DNA of 64,000 nt from Torreya grandis (Eukaryota > Streptophyta > Pinopsida > Cupressales > Taxaceae). Each line of letters starts with the position of its first letter. The stretch's first letter is position 1. The position numbers and the translations under genes are program-made. The DNA is taken from assembly GCA_037957365.1 (NCBI GenBank), contig JARHVA010000001.1, forward strand, positions 13,411,001-13,475,000, in the 5' to 3' direction. Under the pieces are notes generated by a model that saw only the letters and a program-made list of their open reading frames with translations, was not told where the DNA came from and made no database searches. Shown in pieces: positions 32,671 through 43,995 of this stretch.

Positions 32671-34692
32671 CTCTCATCAAAACAAGCCCTGGATACACGG
32701 ATGACCAGAAGAGTAGCAAGGAAGAGCAGAATATCAATAAGCCAAAGACATGTTGATGCTCTCAAGAAATATGAAATTGTGAATGACAGTCAGAGGTCAG
32801 GACAGGTCAAGAAGATTATCGCTCCTCTCAGAGATCGCAAGTGTCAATATGCCTTTCAAAAATCTTCAGAGATCATTTCCTATCAGGAAACCGAATGCCA
32901 TAAGGTACATGAATTTCTTCTATGGCTATTGTTTTTCTTGTAATCAGTTTGGACATATAGTTGTAAATTGTAGCTCAAATGCTAAAAACAATCATGCATG
33001 GAAAAGTGATATGAATAGTCATGGATTTGCAAAATAATTCTCAAATTATTGTACAAATATCAAATATCAAAAGAAACAATGTGCTTTGTTACAACTATAA
33101 TAGAGTTGGACATATTGCAAGATTTTGTAGATTGGGTTATGCAAAACCCCCTAGTCAAAATAAATAGGTGTACGTTTAAATTGATAAGAAGTCAGAACCT
33201 TTGAAAATATTGAAAAATGAGTAAAAAAATGATGGTCCAAAGGAAGAAGAATCCATGTTAACACAAGCTACTTTTCACATTCAAGATGAGAGTTTGAAAT
33301 GGTACATTGATAGTGGTTGTTCAAGCCATATGACAGGTGACAAGAATAAATTTATATCTTTGAATACTACTGAAGGTACAGTCAAGTTTGGAGACAATAC
33401 AACAACTAATATTGTTGGCAAGGGAATACTAAGTCTTGACAATAGAAAAACTAAAACTGAGAATGTGTTATATGTAAAAGGACTGAAACATAATTTGTTG
33501 AGTGGTAGTCAAATGTGCAATCATGCTAAAGGATGTGAAATAAGAAAAGCAAGTTCAAGAAGATTGGTAGCAGATGTTGACAGGACTATAAATAATTTGT
33601 ATGTTTTCAATGAGATCAAGGACAGGTGTTTTATGAGTCAAGTGGATGAGAGTTGGCTTTGGCACAGAAGAATGGGACATCTAAACTTTGACAATTTATT
33701 AAAGATAAGTACTAAGAAATCAATTAAAAACATGCCTAAGATCACTAAACCTACAAACACCTTGTGTAAGGCATGCCAACATGGAAAACAAACAAGAATA
33801 TTCAACTACAAAACCATTAGAGTTGATTCATATAGATCTATTTGGTCCAACTAGAACACAAAGTATTTAAGGTGAAAGTTACTTCATGCTTCTTATTGAT
33901 GATTAAACTAGAATGACTTGGGTTGCTTTCTTAAAGAAGAAATTTGAGGCTCTAGATAGGTTCAAGACGTTCAAGGTTCTAGTTGAGAATGAAATGGACT
34001 TAAAAATCAAGTGTCTAAGATCTGATAGAGGAGAAAAATTCTGGTCAAATGAATTTGATGACTTTTGTAAGGAACATGGAATCAAGAGACAATTTTCAGT
34101 TGCAAGAACACCACAACGGAATGGTGTAGTAGAAAGGACGAATAGGACTGTTCAAGAAATGCCCAGAACAATGTTAAATGAGTCCAAATTCCCTGATAAA
34201 TTTTGGAGAGAGGCTGTAAACACAATAGTACACATTCTAAACAAAGGTCAAATCAAAATAAACAAGACCCTCTATGAATTGTGAAAAGGCAAACCAGCTT
34301 CAGTGGAACACTTTAGAGTGTTTCGAAGCATGTGTTTCATCAAGAGAGATGAAGAGGATCTAAGAAAATTTGATTCAAGCTTTGATGAAGGCATCTTCCT
34401 TGGATATTCTTCAACTAATTCTGCATAGATGCTACAACAAGAGACTACAGAAGATTGTGGAGAGTACACATGTGAGAGTGGATGAAACCAGATCTAAGAA
34501 GGTGAGCACACAACCAAGAGTTTATGCAGAACAGCTTGACCTTAAAGAAAGAAAAAACATCAGAAGAAAAAGTAGTAGAAAAAAGTCAAGAAGAACGAGA
34601 AGATACAAGGGCACCTTCCAGATTTGTTTAAAAAAATCACACAGAAATTCAAATCATCGGTGATACTGATGCTGGAGTGCAAACTAGGAGAA
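32671..34692 (+). pseudogene. Copia Gag C-terminus, protease, GAG-pre-integrase and integrase
   Basis: A second knuckle CFSCNQFGHIVVNC is at 32930-32971, and a damaged third one has Tyr for the second Cys (33087-33128). The protease has WYIDSGCSSHMTG with the catalytic Asp at 33309. The GAG-pre-integrase region LWHRRMGHLNFDNL follows (about 33657-33700) with CKACQHGKQTR. The integrase core has TRMTWVAFLKKK, CLRSDRGEKFWSNEF and PQRNGVVERTNRTVQE (about 33905-34155). Stops occur at about 33854, 33903 (LLIDD then TAA) and 34282. The frame ends at the Gypsy-4 insertion. It is too damaged to function. Confidence 0.88.
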
Positions 34693-35009
34693 TGTAATGG
34701 GCACCCCGGTTGCACCCAAAACTAACCCAGCAGGGACCCCTTATGGCTCTAGTAGATTTCTAGTGTTGCTTTTTTTTGTGTTTTACAAACACTGATGCAT
34801 GTAACATAAATATAGAATTGCAAGCATAGATACACAGCTGAAATAACCAACACACTGTATTTGTATTAATTGCAAAATGAGTAAACGAGTACAATGCCGG
34901 TCACGTGGTGACTCAGTAGATCCCCTGGTGATCGTACAAACATTATTTTAAGCAGATATCCCAGAAAGTTCTGAAGGTGCTTTATTTGTCTCTCTGACCC
35001 GTGGAACTA

Positions 35010-35285
35010 CGAACTCTGCACGCTGTTTTTCTACGGACTCCACAGTCTGGATCTGACTCTGCAGGCCACTTCTACAGACTCTGCAGCCCAATCTATGAAC
35101 TCTGCAGAAGCTTCTACAGCTCACCTAGTTGCAAAACTACGGACTCTGCAGGCAGAAAACTATGGACTCTGCAAGCAGGAAACTACGGACTCTGCAGGCA
35201 GGAAACTACGGACTCTGCAGACAAAAACTACGGACTCTGTAGGCAGAAAACTACAGACTCTGCAGGCAGGAAACTACGGACTCAC
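35010..35285 (+). repeat. CTACGGACTCTGCAG array in Gypsy-4 3' LTR
   Basis: Around ten copies of AAACTACGGACTCTGCAGGCAGG, with a period near 23 bp in the central part (35140-35285), follow looser copies upstream. The second LTR has the matching array at 40945-41200. Relative to Gypsy-4 transcription the word is on the antisense strand, whereas in plus-strand T LTRs it is on the sense strand. Confidence 0.88.
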
Positions 35286-35299
35286 CTGGCTACATACAG

Positions 35300-35385
35300 A
35301 TGCTACAGTGATGGAGCTGCTACAGTAGTACGACTGCTACAATGGCACAGCTGCTTCAGTGGCACAGCTACTACAGTCGCTGAGA
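35300..35385 (+). repeat. GCTACAGTGGCACAGCTG array
   Basis: Short units of the form TGCTACAGTRGYRCRGC are repeated about five times here, and about six times at 41215-41330 in the other LTR. The array directly follows the CTACGGACTCTGCAG array. Confidence 0.8.
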
Positions 35386-35856
35386 GCACAAACTCCAAAG
35401 ACCAATTCCAAGGATTGATGTCTAGAGTGCTACAGATAAGAATGACGTTCTCAAATGCCAAAATAAGCAGCAAGTGCAACAATTCTTTTCTTCTTATCCA
35501 ACATGCCCAAAGAAGCCACAAGCACTCCCCTTTATCATTTTTCCAAGGGGCAACTCAACTCACTTGAGCAATGTGGGATAAAGGATGTGCAACAGTCCCT
35601 CATAAAGTAAATGTTTAAAGTGACAATGTCCTTCAACTGGGTTAAAAGTTACCCTTTTTGCAGCACTTCAGGCCCCCAAAATACTAGCAACCGGACTTCG
35701 AATGGTACGAGTGATAGCTTGCTGAAAAGCTCTCAACAAGGAGCATCAAATCCAATCATCAAAAACTGCCCTCCGTTGCGTCCTATTAGCTTACTACAAA
35801 TAGTAAGTGTGCTGAAAACTGAGTAAGCCCAGCCGCTAAAATGGGGGCATTACAGT

Positions 35857-38800
35857 CTACCCCCCTTGAATTTGCTTGTCCTCAAGCAATCTCAGCCCAA
35901 CCTGCTGAATAAGTTGCTCACTTTCCCATGTAGCATCCTCCTCCGGCAGGGCTTTCCATCTGACCAAATACTCCTTCACTATCCTGTTTCTGAGTTTCCT
36001 CTCTCTAGTGTCTAGAATAGTCTCAGGTTCTAACACGAGCCTCCCTTCCTCATCCAAAGGGGGTAAATATGCAGTAGGCCCTACACTCGGACCAATGGCC
36101 CTCTTAAGCCTAGACACATGGAATACATTGTGCACTCGATTGCCCTCTGGAAGCTCAAGTTCATAGGCGACTTCACCCACTCTTTGAATCACTCTGTAGG
36201 GGCCGTAAAATCTAGGCTTAAGCTTCTCCGCTCCGCTCTTCTTGAGCGATGACTGCCTATATGGCTGTAGCCTCAAATACACCATGTCCCCTACCTCGAA
36301 ACTGCGCTCTACCCTATGCTGATCAACATACAACTGCTGATTTTGGGCCTGTCGTATATTCTCTTTGAGCGCTCTCAAGATATCTTAGCTATCCTTCAAC
36401 AGGTCTTTAGCTTTGGGCACTCTGCTGTTCCCCAAAGCCATATCCATGAAGCTAGGAGCTTCATACCCGTACAATGCCATAAATGGAGTCATCCTGATGG
36501 TCATGTGATGCGTGGTATTGTAACAATACTCCCCCATGTGTAACCATTTAACCCAGGCTCTCTGTTGTGCGGTCACATAGTTTTGAAAATAACCCTCCAC
36601 CCACTTATTTACTATCTCCGTCTGCCCATCAGTCTGGGGATGGTAACTCGTACTAGGTGTAACATCTGTACCGCACAGCCTAAACAACTCTCGCCAAAAA
36701 GCGCTCATGAACTTGCTATCCTTGTCACTGACAATAAATCTCGGTAACCCATGCAGCCTGAAAACCTCCTTGAAGAACACATCTGCCGCCAGAGCTGCTG
36801 TATAAGTAGAGGGAATAGCAAAGAAGTGAGCAAACTTTGTCAATCTGTCTACCACCACATAAATACAATCTCTTCCCTGCACTCGAGATAGGCCAATGAT
36901 GAAGTCCATAGAAATGCTTTCCCACTTCCGGTCTAGAATGGGTAAGCGCTGTAGTAAACCAACAAGAAACGTGTGCTCTTCCTTATTCTATTGACAAACT
37001 GCACACTCCCTGACATGCCTCTGAACATCGTCCTTGAGCCCTTTCCATGAGAACCTCTCTCGGATCTGCCTGTAGGTCTTGAAGACCCCCGGATGCCCGG
37101 ACGTAGGTGCATCATGAAATGCCCTCAGTATCGTCTCTCTTAAGGGTGATGACGAAATTAAATAAATTCTGTCCTGAAACCTGATCAACCCATCTATCAC
37201 CTCATAGAAACCATCCTGTATAGTACCTGAAACCAGTCCCGATGCCCAAGCATCTCCAGCATATTCTGCTATAATCTTGCCCGCCAGTCTCCTGAAATCT
37301 CTGCAAGAGCACAAATGTGAGGTCTTCTGGGTAAGGCATCAGCTACTACTTTCTTCTTTCCTTTGACAAACTCAATGTCAAAGTCATAGGCTTGCAATTT
37401 AGTGACCCACTTCTGCTGCCTGTCATTCAAGTCTTGCTGACCCATGAAATACTTTATGTTGTTGTGATCCGTCTTGATCACAAACTTCCCTCCAACCAAG
37501 TAGGAGCGGAATTTGGCCAAGGCATGCATGATGGCTAACATCTCCCGATCATAGATAGAATAGCTCCTCTCCACCCCTCGGAGCTTCCTACTCTCAAAAG
37601 CAATGGGGTGCTTCTCTTGCTTCAATATTGCTCCAACCTCGTCAGCCGATGCATCACAATGAAGCTCAAAAGGCTTCGTGAAGTTGGGTAGAGCTAGAAC
37701 CGGACATGAAGACATCACCCGCTTGAAATGTTCAAAACACTGTTGAGCTGCCACTGTCCATACAAAAGCACCCTTCTTGGTGAGGTCTGTTAATGGTGCT
37801 GCAGTCTGTGAAAAGCCCTTCACAAATCTCCTATAAACACCACACAATCCAAAAAATCCTTTGAGTTGTGTAAGGTTGGTTGGAGTGGGCCAATCAAACA
37901 CCGCCTTGATCTTTTCTAGATCCACCCGAACTCCTTCAGCACTGATAATATGGCCAAGGTAGAGCAACTTGGTCATGCCAAACTCGCACTTTGATTCCTT
38001 GGCATACAGTGACTCCTCCAAAATGACCAGCACCTCCTCTAATTGTTGTAGGTGCTCATCCCATGTCCTACTGAAAACCAGGATGTCATCAAAGAAGATC
38101 AATACAAATCTTCGGAGCTGCCCTCTAAACCCCTGATTCATACAACTCTGGAAGGTAGCTGGAGCGTTGGTTAGCCCAAATGGCATAACCAGAAACTCAA
38201 AGTGCTCGTTGTGACACCGGAAGGCAGTTTTTTCTATGTCCTCTGCTTGCATCCTGATCTGATGGTAACCTGAATGTAAGTCTATCTTAGAGAAATATCG
38301 TGCTCCATGCAGCTCATCAATCAACTCGTCAATCCTAGGGATGGGGGTACCTGTTCTTAATTGTCTTCTTATTGAGAGCTCTAAAATCAATGCACATACG
38401 CATTGTCCCATCCTTCTTCACCAAAACAACCGCTGAAGCAAAGGGGCTTTAGCTGGGCCTAATATGCCCCATCTCCAATAGCTCAGTTATTGACTTCTCT
38501 ATTTCATCCTTGTGCTTTTTAGGATGGCGGAAGGGGGTGATGATGACTGGTTTAGCCCCTTCCTCTAACTCGACAACATGCTCTATACCCCTCTCGAGAG
38601 GGACCCCATGTGGAATGCTACCAAACACCTTATCATGCCTAGCAATGATCTCCTGTACATCTGGGTGACAGCGCTTTACCAGCTGCTCTGGAGGCGTAGG
38701 CATGATCAAACATTCAGCTGCCCACTCGATATTGTCATGTCTAAACAAACGTTCTATCCTTTTTAAGGATACCACCCTGAGCCCCCCATTAGGTAAACCT

Positions 38801-39309
38801 CGGAGCACCACCTTCCTGCCCTGATGCTGAAACCTCATTTCCAGTTTAGCCAAGTTGAAGGTGAACTCTCCTAGAGAAGCCATCCACGTCATTCCCAAGA
38901 TGACATCATAATTGCCCATGTCGACTATGTAGAAATCGTCCTCCAACTCATAATCTCCTCCCAATCTGATGCAAAGTTTTGAAATCTTCCAGGTGCATAA
39001 TAACTTGTGGCCATTGGCCACCATGACTCTGAACCCTGCGTGCTCTTCGGTCTGAAGACCCCTCTTGGCCACCAGTTTTGCGTCGATGAAATTATGTGTT
39101 GCCCCTGTAGTGATCAAGGAAACCACGCTCTGCCCCTGAATCAGCCCTCTTACCTTAAGGGTCATGGCCTTCTGGACGCCTGTCAACCGAGCAAGAGACT
39201 TCTCATCATCCGAACTCTCCTCAGCAACGCTATCGCCCTGACTAGATTCCGAATCTTAATGCTGCCCCTTGTCTTCGGAAGGTGATTCCTCTGCTGAGAA
39301 ATACTCCAT
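35857..39309 (-). pseudogene. Pol of Gypsy-4 (broken)
   Basis: Reading on the minus strand, the protease region has [13 protein letters not shown] where Gypsy-1 has an intact DTGA, so the catalytic Asp is lost. RT has [20 protein letters not shown] and FFDDILVFSR. RNase H has HCDASADEVGAILKQ and KTDHNNIKYF. The integrase has an HHCC region (about 37000-37130) and core blocks MDFIIGL, IVSDKDSKFMSAFW and [15 protein letters not shown]. The C-terminus has a chromodomain (YLVRWKALPEEDATWE, about 35900-35960). Breaks lie at about 38449 (stop after HIRPS), 38350-38411 (shift), 37314/37269, 36909-36988 and 36378. It ends with a TAG at 35857 just before the purine tract and LTR. Confidence 0.88.
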
Positions 39310-40581
39310 GGGCTTAGCCTTCGCTTTAAGCGGACATTAATGGGAAAGGTTCCATGGCTCCCTACAATGAAAACATAGTTTTTTCTTCCTGAGTTCGTTG
39401 AGGGTATCACTGTCCAACCCTTTAGTTTCCCCCTTAGGCTGTTGAGGGTCCTTCTGAAACGTCTTCCTTTCCTTATCCTTCTTAAAATGAGAGTCCTTAG
39501 AGTGGAGTTTACTCCTGTAGGAAGAAGATGCTAGGTCTCTTGTTTTCTTAATAGCTTCTTGTAGTGAAGAGGGGTTGTGTCCCTTCACCCATCCTCGCAA
39601 GGGATCGGAAAGCCCATCCATGAAAAGAACAACCAGACTCCTTTCTGATATATTTGTCACCAACACTGCCAACTTTTGGAACTCGGTGATATAGGCCTCC
39701 ACAGAACCCCACTGTTTAAGCTGAGCTAGTTGCTTGAAATGCAATTCTGGGTCCTTAGTATCAAATCTGTCAATGAGTCTCTCGGTAAACTCTGCATAAG
39801 TATCTATCTGGTTATGGCCAAGCATGACCATACTGTTGTGCCACCACTTGTGGGTACTTCCATCCAAATGCAATGCAGCATACTTAATCGCGTCCTCCTC
39901 AAGCATGGGATTAAGCTGGAAATAAGTGTCTAATTTCTGGACCCACATTCGCGCTAAAGTCTTTCGTGTACTGTCATGGTATGGAATGGACAACTTTCCC
40001 AACTTTTTCCTCATCTCATAATTTTGTTGCCTGTTCCCTCTCATGGGCATATGCATGAGTCTAACATCCATATACTCCCTGAAGGACATTTCACCTTGGA
40101 AATCTGGTCCAGCATTTCTCCAATCCTCCATTATTTGGTCCTGTATCTCTTGCTGTGTAGGACCAGCGTTATCCTGGTCATTCTGTCTTGAAGGGAATTG
40201 TGGCATGAGTGGCTTTGTAGAGAAACCTGCCCTAGCGTATGTTTGGGCTCCTCTAGTAATCGATGCATCTCAATTACCTGCATTACCCGGTCCACCTACC
40301 TGGTTAGCATTATTACCCTGGTTGGCATTGTTGCCCTGATCTGCTCTAGTCAGGTGTTGTGTAATTGCTAGAGCCATCTACTGCAATGTGGTCTGTAGCT
40401 CCCTTTGCCCCCTGGCAAGATCACTGAGCATCATCCTGGTGCTAGGTTCTCCCCTTTCCTCATCTCTGTCACCCATGGCTAGTGCTGAAAGAGGGTCACC
40501 CTCCTCTTCAATCTCTGAAAAAATTTGTAAGTCTGGGTTTGTCCGGTTTCTACTCAAGTAGTACTGGTGTGTTGGATGCAT
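39310..40581 (-). pseudogene. Gag of Gypsy-4 (broken)
   Basis: It starts with MHPTHQYYLSRN (40581, minus strand). A TAG after TTLQ (40378) and a TGA near 40270 interrupt it. The capsid-like part reads MWVQKLDTYFQLNPM, YAALHLDGSTHKWWHNSMV and FKQLAQLKQWGSVEAYITEF, collinear with Gypsy-1 Gag. A zinc knuckle CFHCREPWNLSH is followed by a stop where the last Cys region begins. Confidence 0.82.
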
Positions 40582-40607
40582 GAAGCCTCATAAGATGGCA
40601 GGAAAAA

Positions 40608-40622
40608 CAGGGTCTGATACCA
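40608..40622 (-). other. Primer-binding site of Gypsy-4
   Basis: On the minus strand this reads TGGTATCAGACCCTG next to the LTR boundary at 40624. It matches the initiator-tRNA-Met type site for the first ten bases. Confidence 0.8.
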
Positions 40623-40623
40623 C

Positions 40624-41637
40624 TGTAATGGGCACCCCGGTTGCGCCCAAAACTAACCCAATAGGGGCCCCTTATGGTTCTAGTAGATTTTTGGTGTTGT
40701 TTTTTTTTTGTGTTTTACAAACACTGATGCTTGTAACATAAATATAGAATTGCAAGCATAGATACACACAGCTGAAATAACCAACACATTGTATTTGTAT
40801 TAATTGAAAAATGAGTAAACGAGTACAATGCCGGTCACGTGGTGACTCAGTAAATCCCCTGGTGATCGTACAAACAATATTTCGAGCAGATATCCCAGCA
40901 AGCTCCGAAGGTGCTTTATTTGTGTCTCCGACCCGTGGAACTACGAACTCTGCAAGGTGTTTTTCTACGGACTCCGCAGTCTAGATCTACGGACTCTGCA
41001 GGCCACTTCTACGGACTCTGCAGCCAAATCTACGAACTCTACAGAAGCTTCTATGGACTCACCTGGTTGCAAAACTATGGAATCTGCAGGCAGGAAACTA
41101 CGGACTCTGCAGGCAGTAAACTACGGACTCTGCAGGGAAAAACTACGGACTCTGCAGGCAGAAAACTACGGACTCTACAGGCAGGAAACTACGAACTCAC
41201 CTAGCTGCATACAGATGCTACAGTGACGAGCTGCTACAATGGCACCGCTGCTACAGTAGTGCGGCTGCTACAGTGACACAGCTACTACAGTAGTACGACT
41301 GCTACAGTGGCGCGGCTGCTACAGTGGCTGAGAGCACAAACTCCAAAGACCAATCCCAAGGATTGATGTCTAGAGTGCTACAGATGAGAAGGACGTTCTC
41401 AAATGCCCAAATAAGCTGCAAGTGCAACAATTCTTTTCTTCTTATCCAACATGCCCAAAGAAGCCACAAGCACTCCCCTTTATCCTTTCTCCAAGGGGAA
41501 ACTCAACTCACTTGAGCAATGTGAGATAAAGGATGTGCAACAGTCCCTCATAAAGTAAATGTTTAAAGTGACTCAATGTCCTTCAGCTGGGTTAAAAGTT
41601 ACCCTTTTTGCAGCACTTCAGGTCCCCAAAATACTAG
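40624..41637 (-). repeat. Gypsy-4 5' LTR, first segment
   Basis: It matches 34693-35650 closely, including both tandem arrays (40945-41200 and 41215-41330). It stops at ATACTAG, where a solo LTR is inserted, and the LTR resumes at 43824 (CAACCAGACTCCGAATGG) to 43990. Without the insert the LTR is about 1.18 kb. Confidence 0.9.
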
Positions 41638-43818
41638 TGTTGTCAACCTGGAGTTGCGCCCTGATTTGAGGACGTGCGCGAAACGGCCAGTCCTCTATCC
41701 GGCTGAAACAATGGGATCTTCTCACGAGGGTGGGTGCCTCAATAGTGAGAAGAACCTCTAGAGAAGGCTGGTTCCTGTATGATGTATCAATGAAGATTCC
41801 TACTCTACACTGCTGACTACCGTGGAAAAGGGAGAGAGAAAACTTAAAAGGGGAAATCCTACCTAAAAGGGGTGATAAACCAAGATTTTGATCCACTCAA
41901 TTTGGAACCTTGAACACTGAACTAACAAGAGAGAAGGAAGACCTTAGACTTCAATAAATCACTTGTGCATAAGTATTTCATGCAGAGGTTCGATCCAATA
42001 ACTAAAACCTAAGGGAAAACGATGGAGAGAGGTCTGATAAAAGACACTTTGCTGCCACCTAACATCCATTTACAATTTCAGCAAAAGACAATAAAGAACA
42101 CTTTAACATGACCTACACAAGGATAATATAGCAACTAGGTATGAAACAGAATTTGGAAAGGGAGAGAACTCTACCACTTATGCAAATTGCTGAAGAAATA
42201 TACACTATGCCAAGCTTGAAATCTGAAAGTACAGTCTTTATTGATCGAAGAGGTTACACAACTCACCAGTGGCAGAGTCTGGTCTAACCAAGAGAGATTG
42301 GATGATTTTTAATCAACGCTGAAAGCCATTATATAGAGAGAATTACAAAAAGCCAAAGATTGGCGTAGAAACTTTAAGGGAAAGATTTACTTTTGTTAAC
42401 TCCAAGCTTTACTTGGCCTTTCAATAAAATATATTTTCCCTTTTGTCCTTGCATGAAGCTTATTTGCTTGATGAAGCGAACTTATCTTTGTTATGAACCG
42501 CCCACCTCCTTTTGCATGGAAATCTTTTAGTGGATGCGGCGTTTTAATCAATTAGTCATCTCTAAATCTGGAATAGTCAACTCGTTCGAATTCAAAACTC
42601 CTGCTGAAGCTGAGTTAGACTTTCGGATGCATGGAGATGAACAGACTTTAATAATCAGTCAACTGAAGCTTTGACTGATTGTTCAAAAATAGCTCCGATG
42701 TTCAAAAATAGCTTCGATGTTTGCATGTATTTTGTTTTATTATGGTCTGCTGTTCGTATCTATTTCTGGGGGGATTCTATATTCGAAAATATCTGTCTAT
42801 ATTTTTACCCCTTTGGCCTTATCTTTCAGAATTCTGGCTTTATCCCTGTTCCAATGGTTACTTACCGCAGGCAAAATTTGACGGCCTGCGGGACGTCACC
42901 GGAAGCTTTATTATTTTCTTCGGCTATATTTCTTCGGGTTTATTTTTGCCTAGTTTCCTTTACTCTTTTTGTTCGGGCTTTTCCCGCGGTCTTTTTGTCT
43001 CTGTCGGCTCTTTTGTATTGAACGCTAAGTCATATTCCCGCGGGTTTATTCTCTTCCGGCTATTTGTCCAAATTCCTTCGCTTTATTTCTTGCGGCCTTT
43101 TTGTAACTTTTTGACTTTTCTCGGGATTTCTTCTTTGTGTAAGTCATTTCCAAATTCCAAAGGATTCCAATTGTTTGTCTTTGCTTTTTTAAACGTCCTT
43201 GGTCTCTTTTTAATTTTCTGTCTTAAGCCATTTCCGAATTCCTTCGGACTTTTTGTCCGAAGGAATTCCTTCAGACAAAAAGTCCAAAGGATTCTTTCCG
43301 TTGCCTTTCCCTTCGAAATGCCTTTTGGAATTTCAAACGTGCCCTTCGACAGCCGGTCCAAGTGTCCTCCGTTAGTGCCCTTTGGAAAAATTGGAGAGCA
43401 CCCGGGCTTTTTGCAAAAGGTCTGTGATTTTGGTCTTCCTTTTGCCCGAAGGGTAGGTGCCCTTTGGGTTTATTGTGTCCCTTCCGAAGGGTACCCTGCC
43501 CTTCAGAACTCTTGAAACTGTCCCCTTCTGAATTTATCATCGGTTTCTTTGTGCGGGCTTTCCATCTTGTGGTCCTCCGAATTTCCTCGGACTATTTGTC
43601 CGAAGGAATTCCTTTGGACAAATAGTCCGAAGGATATCCCTTCCTCCTAAGTGCTTTCCTGATTGAGTCCGTAGAAAATTTGACTGAGTCCGTAGAAATT
43701 TTTACTGACTGAGTCCGTAGAAATTCTGCAGAGGAAAACTATGTATTCTTCCTTCCTTGGCTAGAGACGTGAACGTTCTAAATAGCAAGAGACAATCTGA
43801 CTTGTGGCAGATTTGTTA
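41638..43818 (-). mobile_element. Solo LTR of a T-related family inside Gypsy-4 LTR
   Basis: It is bracketed by ACTAG (41633-41637 and 43819-43823). On the minus strand its 3' end reads GGTTGACAACA, resembling the T terminus GTCAACA. It carries GAGTCCGTAGAAA words (43665-43735), GTCCGAAGGAATTCC palindromes (43236-43300 and 43570-43640), a TATATAATGG box (reverse complement near 42332) and GATCCACTCAATTT-type U5 text. The other end (minus strand TAACAAATCTGCC) does not start with TG, so this is a diverged subfamily or has a damaged end. A 264-codon open frame on the plus strand (42721-43515) is antisense LTR sequence. Confidence 0.75.
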
Positions 43819-43823
43819 ACTAG

Positions 43824-43990
43824 CAACCAGACTCCGAATGGTGCGAGTGATAGCTTGCCAAAAAGCTCTCAACAAGGAGCATCAAATCCAATCATCAAAA
43901 TCTACCCTCCGTTGCGTCCTATTAGCTTAGTACAAATAGTAAGTGTGCTAGAAACTGAGTAAGCCCAGCCGCTAAAATGGGGACATTACA
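43824..43990 (-). repeat. Gypsy-4 5' LTR, second segment
   Basis: This matches the end of the left LTR (35688-35854), from CAACCRGACTYCGAATGG to GGGGRCATTACA. The TSD GAGAA and copia RT sequence follow. Confidence 0.9.
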
Positions 43991-43995
43991 GAGAA

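Larger units (their letters stand above)
34693..35854 (-). repeat. Gypsy-4 3' LTR
   Basis: This 1162-bp LTR is bounded on the plus strand by TGTAATGGGCACCCCGG and GGGGGCATTACA. It contains a CTACGGACTCTGCAG array (35010-35285, period about 23 bp) and a GCTACAGTGGCACAGCTG array (35300-35385). An AATAAA-like and TATA signal could not be placed with confidence. Confidence 0.92.
34693..43990 (-). mobile_element. Gypsy-4: chromovirus on the minus strand, broken
   Basis: This is a full-length element flanked by the perfect TSD GAGAA (34688-34692 and 43991-43995). On the minus strand its order is 5' LTR (43990-40624, itself interrupted by a solo LTR), tRNA-iMet primer site, gag, protease, RT, RNase H, integrase, chromodomain, purine tract and 3' LTR (35854-34693). 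Protein similarity to Gypsy-1 is clear, but the LTRs are a different family. Scattered stops and a changed protease active site indicate a dead copy. Confidence 0.93.

Noticed and set aside
35010..35285. CRISPR-like array of short direct repeats
   Set aside because: The repeats are contiguous or have near-identical spacers, lie inside plant LTRs and have no cas genes.
42721..43515. 264-codon hydrophobic open frame that looks like a membrane protein
   Set aside because: It is the antisense, T-rich strand of a T-related LTR. The hydrophobicity comes from TTT/TTC codons and the frame includes the palindrome module.
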